Assembly (NCBI GenBank): GCA_002394635.1
Contig: DGUK01000091.1
Span: 1-64,000, forward strand
Source: Faecalitalea sp. UBA4312
Lineage (GTDB): Bacteria; Bacillota_I; Bacilli_A; Erysipelotrichales; Erysipelotrichaceae
Direction of reading: 5' to 3'
Length of the DNA stretch: 64,000 nucleotides
A model generated the notes under the pieces. It worked only from the letters and a program-made list of their open reading frames with translations. It searched no databases and was not told the origin of the DNA. This document shows, piece after piece, positions 34,476-45,100 of this stretch (positions are counted from its first letter, which is position 1; the number at the start of each line of letters is the position of its first letter). The position numbers and the translations under genes were made by a program.

Positions 34476-35647
34476 GCGAATACCTCCTTCATGGCAGCCA
34501 GTGCCTGATCGATTTCCTCATATGTTATTACTAATGGCGGCAGCAAGCGAATGGCATCGGTACCTGCCGTCAGAACCAATACGCCTTTTTCTCTTAGCTG
34601 TGCCACATAATCAGCTCGTTGATCCGGGTCTACGATAATTCCCAGCATCAGTCCTTTTCCACGTACGGTCTTTATTTTCTCAAGTGGTAGCAGATTCTGT
34701 TTGAAATAGTCCCCTTTTTCTTTGACCGTCTGTAAAAATGTCGGATCATTGACTGTATGCAGAACTGTCTGAGCTGCAACAGAAGCTAACAAGTTGCCTC
34801 CGAACGTTGAACCATGCATGCCCGGCTGCAGAACATCTGCACATTTTTCATTACATACAAAGCCCCCCATCGGTACACCGCCAGCCAATCCTTTTGCCAC
34901 ACTGATGATATCCGGTTGGATGTCATACTGCTCATAACAGAATAAGGTACCTGTCCGTCCGATGCCTGTCTGTACTTCATCGATCATGACCAGAATATCT
35001 TTTTGTTGGCAATATGTCGTTACCTGTTGTACAAAGTCTTTATCTAAAGGAAGGACACCTCCTTCTCCCTGGATCATTTCCATCATGATACCACAGACTG
35101 TGTCATCCACATGAGAAATAAAATCTTCAAAGCGATTGGTCTCCACATAATCAAAACCTGTCGGGAACGGATAAAAATATTTATGGAATTTATCTTGTCC
35201 TGTCGCCATCAATGTGGTCATGGTACGTCCATGGAAAGATTGTCGTAAGCTGAGTATTTTATTTCTCTCTTTTCCATATTTATCTGTGGAATATTTACGG
35301 GTCAGCTTGATCATTCCCTCATTGGCTTCAGCACCTGAATTGGCAAAAAACACTTTGGATAAACCTGTTTCCCGACATAGTATTTCTGCAACCTCCGCCA
35401 TCGGCTGGCTATAGAAAATATTCGAACAATGCATTAGTTTCTCTGCCTGCCGTTGGATTGCTTGTGTCAGTGCCGGATGATGATAGCCAAGGCTGTTGAC
35501 ACCGATACCGGAAGTCAAATCAATATAGCTGTTTCCCTCGGTATCATAGAGAATGGAACCTTCCCCTTTTTCCAGGGCGATTTCCACACGTCCATATGTA
35601 TTCATCACATATTGATTTTCCAGTTCTTTGATTTTCTGAAAATGCAT
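34472..35647 (-). CDS. argD: Acetylornithine aminotransferase
   Basis: The enzyme has about 391 residues and depends on PLP. It has FFANSGAEANEGMIKLTRKY near residue 90, VMIDEVQTGIGRTG near residue 205 and the cofactor Lys in ISVAKGLAGGVPMGGF near residue 235. It transfers the amino group from glutamate to N-acetylglutamate semialdehyde. The ATG at 35647 has AGGAGG at good spacing; an upstream in-frame start is not supported. It lies 10 bases after argB. Confidence 0.92.
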   Translation of the reverse strand: MHFQKIKELENQYVMNTYGRVEIALEKGEGSILYDTEGNSYIDLTSGIGVNSLGYHHPALTQAIQRQAEKLMHCSNIFYSQPMAEVAEILCRETGLSKVFFANSGAEANEGMIKLTRKYSTDKYGKERNKILSLRQSFHGRTMTTLMATGQDKFHKYFYPFPTGFDYVETNRFEDFISHVDDTVCGIMMEMIQGEGGVLPLDKDFVQQVTTYCQQKDILVMIDEVQTGIGRTGTLFCYEQYDIQPDIISVAKGLAGGVPMGGFVCNEKCADVLQPGMHGSTFGGNLLASVAAQTVLHTVNDPTFLQTVKEKGDYFKQNLLPLEKIKTVRGKGLMLGIIVDPDQRADYVAQLREKGVLVLTAGTDAIRLLPPLVITYEEIDQALAAMKEVFA

Positions 35648-35657
35648 AGCCTGCCTC

Positions 35658-36512
35658 CTAATAGAACATGGTTCCGACACCATCTTCACTCAATATTTCA
35701 ATCAGGATGGAATGCGGGACACGTCCGTCCTGAATATTTACTGTATGAACGCCTTGTCGTATGGCTTCCACACAACATTCCACCTTCGGGATCATGCCGC
35801 CGGAAATCACGCCTGATTTCATCAGCAGCGGGACCTGCGATACTGTCAGAGACGGAATGAGAGTATCATCATTGTTCGGGTCTTCCATCAGTCCCATGAC
35901 ATCCGTCAGCAGAATAAATTTATGCGCGCTTAACGCAATGGCCAGTTTTTCTGCTGCAGTATCGGCATTGATATTGTAGTTCATCGTCTGATCCTGCCCG
36001 GCTGCAATACTGGAAACAACAGGAATATACCCTTTTTCCAAAACATCCAGAACGATCTCCGGATGCACATCCACAATTTCTCCGACATTGCCATGGTCAT
36101 CGTCCTTACGAACCGCTTCAAACAGGTTGCCGTCCATACCGGCAATGCCGATTCCCTTGCCACCGGCTTTTCGGAGAAGAGATACCAGATTCTTATTGAC
36201 CTTTCCACATAAGACCATCTGTACAATGTCCATGGTCTCATCATCTGTGACTCGTAATCCGTCGATAAATTCACTCTTTTTTCCTACTTTATTCAGCATG
36301 TCACTGATTTCCGGCCCACCACCATGCACCAGCACCACCTTGATACCGATCAAGTTCAGCAGAACAACGTCCTGGATGACCGCTTCCTTCAACGATTCAT
36401 TGATCATGGCGTTGCCACCGTATTTGATCACAACGATTTTATCTTCATATTCCTGGATAAACGGCAATGCCTCAGCCAGGATGCTCGCTCTAATATTCGG
36501 ATCAATTTTCAT
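35658..36512 (-). CDS. argB: Acetylglutamate kinase
   Basis: The enzyme has about 284 residues and phosphorylates N-acetylglutamate. IVVIKYGGNAM near residue 28 and VLVHGGGPEI near residue 60 are the phosphate-binding motifs, with a C-terminal GGMIPKVECC near residue 210. Two ATG codons are possible; the second, at 36512, is seven bases from AAGGGG and is preferred. It follows argC closely. Confidence 0.92.
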   Translation of the reverse strand: MKIDPNIRASILAEALPFIQEYEDKIVVIKYGGNAMINESLKEAVIQDVVLLNLIGIKVVLVHGGGPEISDMLNKVGKKSEFIDGLRVTDDETMDIVQMVLCGKVNKNLVSLLRKAGGKGIGIAGMDGNLFEAVRKDDDHGNVGEIVDVHPEIVLDVLEKGYIPVVSSIAAGQDQTMNYNINADTAAEKLAIALSAHKFILLTDVMGLMEDPNNDDTLIPSLTVSQVPLLMKSGVISGGMIPKVECCVEAIRQGVHTVNIQDGRVPHSILIEILSEDGVGTMFY

Positions 36513-36523
36513 TGTCATTCCCC

Positions 36524-37435
36524 TTAAACAATTAAACCTTCTTTTTCATCAAAGCCCAACATGATATTCATATTCTGGATAGCCGCACCGCATGCACCTT
36601 TTCCCAGATTATCAAACAAAGCTGTTACGATCGTCTGGTTCTCATTCCCATTGACCACAATTTCAAGGCTGTCTCTGTCTGCCCACATATTGGCATATAC
36701 ATTACCCTGCCAGCTGTCCGCAACCGTAATTAGACCGGATGTATAAAAATCCCGATAAATTTGACGTATTTGATCCACATCGGCCTCCAGCTGGATACTG
36801 GTGGCCATACCTCGATAGTAATCATCCACGATTGGGCTAAACAACGGTGCTTTTTCCAAATGGCAAACTGCCTGCATCTCCTTGATGTGTTTATGCTGCA
36901 TCGTTAATCCGTAGATTCCTGGTGCGCTGTAAGCGAATGGTCTGTCACTTTGTTGGTAATCGGCAATCATCCGCTTTCCCCCACCTGAATAGCCGGTCAA
37001 AGAGAAGCAGTGGATGGCTTCTTTGACAGAAAGGATCCCGGCTTGTACCAGCGGATAGACCACAGTGATAAATCCCGTGGCATGACAACCAGGATTCGCT
37101 ACTCGCTTCCCTGTCCGGATAGCTTGTTTCCTAGCCTGTGACAGCTCCGGCAGACCATAGATCCATCCCGGGCTGGTCCGATGGGCGGTAGACGCATCGA
37201 TTATCTTCGTATCCGGGTTGGATACCAGCGTTACCGCTTCCTTGGCTGCTGCATCCGGCAGGCACAAAAAGACCAGATCTGCCTGATCCATCAGATGACT
37301 TCTTGTTTCATTGTCTTTCCGTTTTTCTTCCGGTATGATCAGCAATTCAATATCTTCTCTTTTTGATAATCTTGTATATATCTCCAGACCGGTAGTTCCG
37401 GCTTGTCCATCTATAAATATCTTTGGCTTATTCAT
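36524..37435 (-). CDS. argC: N-acetyl-gamma-glutamyl-phosphate reductase, short form
   Basis: The 303-residue enzyme reduces acetylglutamyl phosphate to the semialdehyde. It starts FIDGQAGTTGLEIY, has the active-site Cys in ANPGCHATGF near residue 115, and has the second-domain His in the LTMQHKHIKEM region. At 303 residues it belongs to the shorter (type 2) ArgC group rather than the usual form of about 345. It overlaps argH by ATGA. Confidence 0.9.
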   Translation of the reverse strand: MNKPKIFIDGQAGTTGLEIYTRLSKREDIELLIIPEEKRKDNETRSHLMDQADLVFLCLPDAAAKEAVTLVSNPDTKIIDASTAHRTSPGWIYGLPELSQARKQAIRTGKRVANPGCHATGFITVVYPLVQAGILSVKEAIHCFSLTGYSGGGKRMIADYQQSDRPFAYSAPGIYGLTMQHKHIKEMQAVCHLEKAPLFSPIVDDYYRGMATSIQLEADVDQIRQIYRDFYTSGLITVADSWQGNVYANMWADRDSLEIVVNGNENQTIVTALFDNLGKGACGAAIQNMNIMLGFDEKEGLIV

Positions 37436-38811
37436 TCATTATCCTCTATAAACTGTTCAATGACAGAAATCTGACGAGCTACCTCTTTGGGGGCTGGTCC
37501 GCCAATAACATTTCTGCCCTCTATACAAGTCTTTAAATCGATCGCATGATAGACATCCTGGTCAAAGACCGTATGGAAGGACTGCAGTACTTCCAAAGGC
37601 ACCTCATTTAATGCCAGTTTGTGTTCAATACAGTAAGCAACCAGCTGTCCAATCGTTTTATAAGCATCCCGGAACGGGATTCCTTTCTTCGTTAAATAAT
37701 CCGCACAGTCCGTCGCATTGATAAAGCCTCCCAAGGCGGCCTGTTTCATAACGTCTTTATGAATCTTCATCGTATCAAACATCGGTATCATGACCTTTAA
37801 CGAATTTTCTACGGTATCCAGAATATCAAACAGAGCTTCTTTATCCTCCTGCATATCCTTATTGTAGGCTAAAGACAAACCCTTCTGCATCGTCAATAAG
37901 GTCATTAAATGACCGTACACTCTTCCGGTTTTTCCTCGTATCAATTCGCAAACATCCGGATTCTTCTTCTGCGGCATGATGGAAGAGCCTGTAGAAAAGG
38001 CATCATCCAGCTCTACAAAACGGAATTCCCATGAACACCACAGGATGATCTCTTCGCACATTCTGGACAGATGCATCATCAGAATGGAAAGGTCAGAGGC
38101 CATTTCCATACAATAATCCCGGTCACTGACTCCATCCATAGAATTATCCGTAACACGGGCAAATCCTAGCTGGTCACAGACATACTGGCGGTCTATCGGA
38201 TACGTTGTCGAAGCCAGTGCTCCAGACCCTAACGGCATCTCATCCATCAGCTCCAGCGCATTGGATAAACGCCTGTAATCTCTTTTCAGCATATTGGCAT
38301 AGGCCATCCACACATGTGCGACGGTTACAGGCTGAGCCCTTTGCAGATGGGTATAACCCGGCATGACCGTTTCCAGATGTTCTTTGGATCTATCGCACAG
38401 ACTGCGCAACATGTCCAAAACCAGCATCATAATGTCTTTGGTCTTTTCCATCGTATACATACGCAGATCCAACGCCACCTGGTCATTTCGTGAACGCGCT
38501 GTATGCAGACGCTTGCCGGCATCCCCAATACGGGCTGTCAGCTCTTGCTCGACAAAGGTATGGATATCCTCGGCATCTACCATTTTCAATGTACCTGTTT
38601 CAATATCGGCAAGAATACTTTCTAATCCTGCCTGGATTTTTTTCTGATCCTCAGAAGATATGATCCCCTGATGTGCCAGCATTCTGGCATGCGCCATAGA
38701 TCCGGTAATATCCTGTTTATATAGTCTTTGATCAAAAGGCAGAGAGGCATTTAACGTTTCCAATGTCTGATCCGTTTCCTTAGCAAATCTGCCTGTCCAT
38801 AGTTTTGCCAT
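37432..38811 (-). CDS. argH: Argininosuccinate lyase
   Basis: The 459-residue enzyme splits argininosuccinate into arginine and fumarate. TARSRNDQVALDLRMY near residue 107, TVMPGYTHLQRAQPVT near residue 152 and the superfamily signature GSSIMPQKKNPD near residue 276 are all present. It overlaps argG by one base. Confidence 0.94.
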   Translation of the reverse strand: MAKLWTGRFAKETDQTLETLNASLPFDQRLYKQDITGSMAHARMLAHQGIISSEDQKKIQAGLESILADIETGTLKMVDAEDIHTFVEQELTARIGDAGKRLHTARSRNDQVALDLRMYTMEKTKDIMMLVLDMLRSLCDRSKEHLETVMPGYTHLQRAQPVTVAHVWMAYANMLKRDYRRLSNALELMDEMPLGSGALASTTYPIDRQYVCDQLGFARVTDNSMDGVSDRDYCMEMASDLSILMMHLSRMCEEIILWCSWEFRFVELDDAFSTGSSIMPQKKNPDVCELIRGKTGRVYGHLMTLLTMQKGLSLAYNKDMQEDKEALFDILDTVENSLKVMIPMFDTMKIHKDVMKQAALGGFINATDCADYLTKKGIPFRDAYKTIGQLVAYCIEHKLALNEVPLEVLQSFHTVFDQDVYHAIDLKTCIEGRNVIGGPAPKEVARQISVIEQFIEDNE

Positions 38812-40052
38812 TATTCCACTCCCGGGAAATCTTCAAATTCTTCAGCTTTCATAGCCCGTACCTTCAAAGGCAGTCCAAACAGATTGATGAATCCGGCAGA
38901 ATCGTTCTGATCGTAACAATCATCCTCATCAAAGGTTGCCATACCGGCAGAATACAGAGAATACGGGGATGTTACAGACACCGGCAGTATGTTTCCCTTA
39001 TACAGTTTTAATGTGACATCACCGGTCACTGTTTCTTGTGTCGTTGTAACAAATGCACTCAATGCTTTCCGTAACGGTGTATACCACTGTCCGTTGTATA
39101 CCAGTTCTCCGAATTTTAATGCCACCTGGGCTTTATAGTGGGACGTTTCTTTATCTAGTGTGATCTCTTCCAGTTTTTCATGCGCTTTGTACAAAATGGT
39201 ACCCCCCGGTGTTTCATAGACACCACGAGATTTCATTCCGACCAGCCGGTTTTCCACGATATCCAGAATGCCGATTCCGTTGGCTCCGCCGACTTTATTC
39301 AACGCTTCAATGATCTTGGTAGCACTCATCGTCTGTCCATCCAAAGCCGTCGGTACACCTTTTTCAAAATGTAACGTAATCTGGGTCGGTGTATCCGGTG
39401 CCTGCTCTGGAGATACACCCATTTCCAGGAAGCCTTCCTTATTGATTGGGGCTTCATTGGCCGGGTCTTCCAGATCCAGTCCTTCATGGCTTAAATGCCA
39501 CAGATTTTTATCTTTTGAGTAATTGGTCTCTTTGTTGATCCGTAATGGAATATTATGTGCCTCAGCATATTCGATTTCTTTTTCCCGGGAATTCAGCTCC
39601 CAGAAACGCCAAGGGGCAATCACATGCATATCCGGTGCAAAAGCCTTGATAGCTAGTTCAAACCGTACCTGGTCATTTCCTTTTCCAGTACAACCATGAC
39701 AGATAGCATCAGCATTTTCCTTCTTCGCAATTTCCACGATCCGTTTGGCAATGATCGGACGCGCAAAACTGGTACCCAGTAAATATTGCTCATAGGTAGC
39801 GCCGGCCTGCATCGTCGGGATAATATAGTCATCCACAAATTCATCCGTTAAATCTTCAATATATAACTTGGAAGCACCGGTCTTCAGCGCTTTTTCTTCC
39901 AGTCCATCCAGTTCGGTTCCCTGACCGACATTACCAGATACCGCAATGACCTCACAGTTATTGTAGTGTTCCTTTAACCATGGAATTAATACAGATGTGT
40001 CCAGTCCGCCCGAGTACGCCAATACAACTTTTTTAATGTCTTTCTTTTCCAT
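38811..40052 (-). CDS. argG: Argininosuccinate synthase
   Basis: The 413-residue enzyme joins citrulline and aspartate with [20 protein letters not shown] near residue 10 is the ATP-pyrophosphatase loop, and [15 protein letters not shown] near residue 114 and PAN near residue 180 are typical. It is the first gene of argGHCBDF, preceded by a T-box leader and terminator. argJ, argA and argR are not in this window, so acetylglutamate must be made by genes elsewhere. Confidence 0.95.
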   Translation of the reverse strand: MEKKDIKKVVLAYSGGLDTSVLIPWLKEHYNNCEVIAVSGNVGQGTELDGLEEKALKTGASKLYIEDLTDEFVDDYIIPTMQAGATYEQYLLGTSFARPIIAKRIVEIAKKENADAICHGCTGKGNDQVRFELAIKAFAPDMHVIAPWRFWELNSREKEIEYAEAHNIPLRINKETNYSKDKNLWHLSHEGLDLEDPANEAPINKEGFLEMGVSPEQAPDTPTQITLHFEKGVPTALDGQTMSATKIIEALNKVGGANGIGILDIVENRLVGMKSRGVYETPGGTILYKAHEKLEEITLDKETSHYKAQVALKFGELVYNGQWYTPLRKALSAFVTTTQETVTGDVTLKLYKGNILPVSVTSPYSLYSAGMATFDEDDCYDQNDSAGFINLFGLPLKVRAMKAEEFEDFPGVE

Positions 40053-40080
40053 ATGTGTCCTCTTTCTACGCTTTAGTTAA

Positions 40081-40312
40081 GAAAAAAAGCGCCTTTGAAA
40101 ACTTTTCCAAAGACGCTGTCAACGCGGTACCACTTTAGTTGCCTCTATCAAGGCCTCTTCTCCGTAACGTGGGTGAAACGTTCCGAACTACTGAATTCAT
40201 CCGGACTCTCATAGGTGCGTTTCTTCCTGATTTCCATCTGACGGCCTTCCACTCTGTACCGTCTCGCTTGAGATTTCCTTCAGGTTTACTCTCCTAATCA
40301 GCGATTTAACTT
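40081..40312 (-). ncRNA. T-box leader (arginine) ahead of argG
   Basis: On the minus strand the T-box core AAAGTGGTACCGCG (about 40123-40136) is followed by a terminator stem (AGCGTCTTTGG with CAAAGGCGCT) and a T run at 40081-40117. Upstream lies a Stem I region: GAGAGTA, the AGTA loop motif, near 40288-40294, and GAAGAAACGCACC on the opposite side near 40213-40225. In that loop CGC at 40217-40219, followed by A, is the likely specifier codon and encodes arginine. Uncharged tRNA-Arg would pair here and at the UGG bulge to block termination and switch on argGHCBDF. Confidence 0.88.
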
Positions 40313-40320
40313 ATGAGGTT

Positions 40321-40349
40321 ATATTAGTCTCTTTATGAAAAAATGTCAA
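40321..40349 (-). promoter_or_regulatory. Promoter of the arginine operon
   Basis: On the minus strand, a consensus -35 TTGACA (40344-40349) and -10 TAATAT (40321-40326) are separated by exactly 17 bases, directly before the T-box leader. Confidence 0.75.
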
Positions 40350-40442
40350 ATAATTTTTCATTCAAAATGAAAATTTTCATACGCAATAAAAATAAAGAAT
40401 CAACGCTTTATATCATGTATAATATAGAAAACGGAGGTTCTT

Positions 40443-42101
40443 ATGTATAAAGATAATAAAATATGGATTGGCCGATCCAACGAAGAGGATGTTGTCATTT
40501 ACCCTTCAATGGCAAATCGTCATGGTTTGATTGCCGGTGCAACCGGAACCGGTAAGACCACCACTTTAAAAGTGATGGCTGAATCCTTTTCGGATGCAGG
40601 TGTGCCTGTGTTCCTGGCCGATGCCAAAGGTGATTTAGCCGGCTTATGCAAAACCGGTGTCATGAATGAAAACATTCAAACTCGGATCGATTCCATGCAG
40701 ATTACAGATTTTGCGTTTGATTCTTATCCAGTGACCTTCTGGGACGTATACCAGGAGGCCGGTCTGCCGTTACGGACCACCATTTCGGAAATGGGTTCCT
40801 TATTGTTGGCAAGGATTCTGGGATTAAATGAAGTCCAGTCTGAGATTTTAACGATCATCTTCAAAATTGCCGATGATGAAAGTCAACTGATCATTGATAC
40901 CAAGGATCTACGATCCCTGATTTCCTTTATCGGTGAGAATCTGGATACGTATTCCAGCCGTTACGGAAACATTGCACGACAAAGCCTGGGTGCCATTACC
41001 CGCTCTATTATTGCGCTGGAATCCCAGGGAGGTGAACTGTTCTTCGGGGAACCGGCTCTGGATATCCATGACTGGTTAACCACCGATATCAACGGAAAAG
41101 GCAAGATCCAGATCCTGGAATGTGAAAAACTGATGCAGAATCCAACCATGTATGCCACCTTTATGTTGTGGATGATGGCTGAGCTTTATGAAACTCTGCC
41201 GGAAGCTGGTGATCTGGCTAAACCACGTCTGGTATTCTTCTTTGATGAAGCCCATATGTTGTTTGATACTGCTTCCAAGGCTTTGCAGGCCAAGATCGAA
41301 CAAGTGGTCAAACTGATCCGTTCCAAAGGGGTCGGTATCTACTTTATCACACAAAGCCCAAGTGATATCCCGAACGAAGTACTGGCGCAGCTGTCCAATA
41401 AAATACAGCACTCCCTCCATGCGTACACACCGGCGGAACAAAGAAAAGCCAGGGCTGCCAGCGAATCTTTCCGTGTCAATCCGGAATTCGATACGTATGA
41501 AACCTTATTAAACATGGGAATCGGCGAAGCGTTGGTTTCGGTTCTTGATGAACAAGGAATACCGACCATCGTCAAACGGACAAAGATCCTGCCGCCGCAA
41601 AGTATGATGGGTGTCCTGGATCCATATGAAAGACAAGCTGTCATTCAAAATGACTTGCTATCGAATAAATATGCGGATATGGTAGACCGTGATTCCGCTT
41701 ATGAATTCTTTGAGCGTCTGAAAAAAGCCCAATACGAAGAGCAGGAAGCTTTAAAGGAACAACAAAGGCTGGAAAAGGAAGAAGCAGCCCGACAGAAGCA
41801 GGAGGAAAAAGAACGACTGAAAGCGGAAAAGGAAGCGGCCAAAGCCAAGGAAAAAGCAGAAAAAGAAGCCGCTAAGGCCAAGGAAAAAGCCGAGAAGGAA
41901 GCAGCCAAGGCCGAACAACAAAAAAAGAAGAAAGTCGACCAGGCCATCAACAATGTCGCCAGCACCACCGCCGGTACCATCGGCCGAGAGGTCGGAAACA
42001 CCATCGGTTCAACTTTTGGTGGAAAGCTGGGAAAACGATTAGGAGGCAACATCGGAGCCAGCCTAGGCCGTGGTATCTTTAAAACATTGCTGAAACGATA
42101 A
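40443..42101 (+). CDS. HerA-like ATPase, YjgR (DUF853) family
   Basis: The 552-residue protein has a P-loop GATGTGKTTTLKVMAE near residue 32, a Walker B LVFFFDEAHML near residue 267 and FITQSPSDIP near residue 300, as in YjgR proteins related to the HerA DNA translocase. Residues 420-500 are a Lys/Glu/Ala coiled coil with tandem KAEKEAAKAKE units. The Gly-rich tail (GGKLGKRLGGNIGASLG) is a family feature. The role of YjgR is not established. Its downstream neighbour is an SNF2-type helicase. Confidence 0.82.
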   Translation: MYKDNKIWIGRSNEEDVVIYPSMANRHGLIAGATGTGKTTTLKVMAESFSDAGVPVFLADAKGDLAGLCKTGVMNENIQTRIDSMQITDFAFDSYPVTFWDVYQEAGLPLRTTISEMGSLLLARILGLNEVQSEILTIIFKIADDESQLIIDTKDLRSLISFIGENLDTYSSRYGNIARQSLGAITRSIIALESQGGELFFGEPALDIHDWLTTDINGKGKIQILECEKLMQNPTMYATFMLWMMAELYETLPEAGDLAKPRLVFFFDEAHMLFDTASKALQAKIEQVVKLIRSKGVGIYFITQSPSDIPNEVLAQLSNKIQHSLHAYTPAEQRKARAASESFRVNPEFDTYETLLNMGIGEALVSVLDEQGIPTIVKRTKILPPQSMMGVLDPYERQAVIQNDLLSNKYADMVDRDSAYEFFERLKKAQYEEQEALKEQQRLEKEEAARQKQEEKERLKAEKEAAKAKEKAEKEAAKAKEKAEKEAAKAEQQKKKKVDQAINNVASTTAGTIGREVGNTIGSTFGGKLGKRLGGNIGASLGRGIFKTLLKR

Positions 42102-42106
42102 GAGCA

Positions 42107-42142
42107 AAAAAAGAATGATGCAAGATTCATTCTTTTTTTAGT
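42107..42142 (+). terminator. Terminator after the HerA-like ATPase
   Basis: An aaaaaaagaatga/tcattcttttttt stem lies eight bases after the stop codon. Confidence 0.75.
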
Positions 42143-42179
42143 TTTTTAAGTTACAATAAGGAAATAAAGGAGAGTGCTT

Positions 42180-45100
42180 ATGATTCTTGTGACCTCTGAT
42201 ATTTATGAACAACTGCATTTATCAACAAGAAGCGAGCGTTTAGCTTCCCGTTATATGGATACGATCGGAAACATCTATATTGAACGATCGATCGGGCGTG
42301 GTGTCTATACCATCACCAGCGATACCCGGAATTCCTTTTACGAGAATGAGATGGAGATGACAATTTCCTTTGATGGGAAGGTCCTGGATACTTATTGTGA
42401 CTGCCCCTGGCATACCCGACACAGCGTCTGTGCCCATATTGGAGCCTTGGCCCGCATCCTGTTAAACAAGGATATCCCGACATTCCCTTATACGATCCGT
42501 CGGCAGACCAGCTACGAGGAATATATGGAACGCCTGCGTCAGGAAGCCAAAGAACGAATGATCCGTGAAAGACTAGAAGAAACCTCTTCTTTTCTGCAGA
42601 ACTGTCAGTCCGCCTACCAGCATCAGATCCAGGAGGAATTACAAGACACGTTGTATTCCATCTATATGCAGTTTGATGCCAAAGATCCGAAAAACATCCT
42701 GGTCAGCTTTAAGGTTGGATCGGATCAAAAACAATATATCATTAAAAACATCTCGTTGTTTCTCGATGATATCGATCACCATCGATATCATGAATATGGT
42801 AAATTTTTGAAATTCACCCACTCCGATGATGTATTTGATGAAAGTGCGAAAAAAGTGCTTCACTTTATGCGAACGGCCCACCGTCCCGATACATATGAAT
42901 ATGCGAATTATAATACATCTCGTTTCATTCATTTGGATCCGTATAATATGGAGCTGTTATATACGACCTTTGAGCAAGAAGATCTTTCCCTGCGCTTCCA
43001 ACAAACAGCGCGCACGGATCTGATCGTTCACATTTCCAAAGAGGATACATACTATATTGCGTCTTTAGAAATGGAAACAGCCTCTTATCTTTCCAATAAC
43101 TACATTTTTGAATACTTGAAAGGGACCATCAATGTCACCGATATAACCAGTCATCCCAATGCAGGGGAGATCCTGCATCAGCTATCGGAGCAGGATCTGT
43201 ATGTCCCGGCGGAACAGTATTCCCTGTTTTCAAAATATGTCTTGAAGGAACTGGAACCATTCTGCCGGATCCAGAAAGACTATACCGAGATTGTACCATC
43301 TACTATCCATGTAGATTCCATTCGCATCTATGGGGACATCACATCGGAAAACCTGGTCAGCTTTGAAGTCTATGGCTATGACGAACAAAAGGAATCGTAT
43401 CCCTTGCTGGAAACTGATTTTATCGAGGAGACGTATGCCGTCGATCTCGTTCGTGCCTTCTTCCAAACCAAAGCCGATCAGATTCAGAACCATGTTGCTT
43501 ATTTTGACTTGAATAAAGGCAGTATTATCGGGGTATTAAACGACAATATGGAAACCCTTGTCAAATACTGCGATATCTACTTAAGCGAGAACCTGAAAAA
43601 GCTCAATCAGAAAACCAAATATTCCATTCAGGTCGGCGTTCGTATCAATCACAATTTACTGCAGGTCAGCCTGTCCAGTGAGGATTTTGATATGAAGGAG
43701 CTGGGAAACATATTAAATGCTTATCATCGGAAAAAGAAGTTTTACCGCTGTAAAGATGGAAAGATCCTGCATCTTCAATCCGATTCTTTGGAGGAACTGG
43801 ATACCTGGATGGAGGAGTACGGAATTCGTCCATCGTCGGTAAAGAACGGAAAATTTGAACTGGACGGATACCGTTCCTTAGCTTTGGACCAAAAGCTGGA
43901 ACAATCGCAGAGTCTAGTCTATAACCGTTCCCAAAGCATGAAAAAATATATTGACGGATATAACCAGAGAAAAGGAACGATCCAAATTGATGAACAGTAT
44001 GATCACATCTTGCGGGAATACCAGAAGTCCGGGGTCTATTGGCTGTTGACCTTGTATCGTTATGGCTTAAACGGCATCCTGGCTGATGAGATGGGATTGG
44101 GAAAAACCATACAGGTGCTGGCTTTGCTGGATAGTATCCGCGATAAAGCCTATCACAGTCTGGTTATCTGCCCAGCTTCCCTGATCTACAACTGGAAGGA
44201 TGAAGCACAACGTTTTTCATCCACTCTGCATTGCCAGTGCATTGTCGGCAACAAGGAACAACGAGCCTTAAGGATCCAGCAGATCGATGACTACGATGTT
44301 TCCATTACTTCCTATGACTATATGCGAAGAGATATCGATTTGTATGAAGGGCGTCCATTTGAATACGTGATCTTGGATGAAGCCCAGAATATTAAAAACC
44401 AAAAGACCCAGAATGCCGAAAGCGTCAAACGCCTGCATGCCGGTCACCGACTGGCATTAAGCGGCACGCCGATCGAAAACGCATTATCGGAGCTCTGGTC
44501 GATCTTTGATTTTCTGATGCCCAATTATTTATTCAACTATCACTATTTCCGCTCTCATTTTGAAACACCGATTACAGCCAACCACGATGAACGGGTCGGC
44601 CGGGAATTACGGACTATGATTTCTCCATTTATATTACGCCGAACCAAAAAGGAAGTATTGACGGAATTACCGGATAAAGTCGATCATAAATATCTTCTGG
44701 ACTTTAATGACGAGGAGCAAAAACTATATATGGCCAATCTGGCTTCTGTCAACAAAGAGCTTCGTGCCCAGATGAAGCAGCCTGAGGTCAATAAAATCGC
44801 CGTTCTGGCGATGTTGACTCGCCTGCGCCAGCTATGCTGTGACCGCCGGATGGTCTATGATAATATCACAAAACCATCCACAAAGATCTTAGCTACGGTC
44901 GATCTGATCAAATTAATGGTGGAACACAAGAAAAAGACGCTTGTCTTCTCTTCCTTTACCACATTGATCGATCTGTTAAAGAGCGAACTGGACAAGGAAG
45001 ACATTACCTATTATGTTCTGACCGGACAAACCAATAAGGAACAGCGCCGGGAAATGGTTGCAGATTTCCAAACCGATGACACGTCCGTTTTCCTGATTTC

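Noticed and set aside
41760-41930. Repeated aag-gcc-aag-gaa units in the HerA-like gene
   Set aside because: They encode a Lys/Glu/Ala coiled coil common in this family and are not an independent repeat element.
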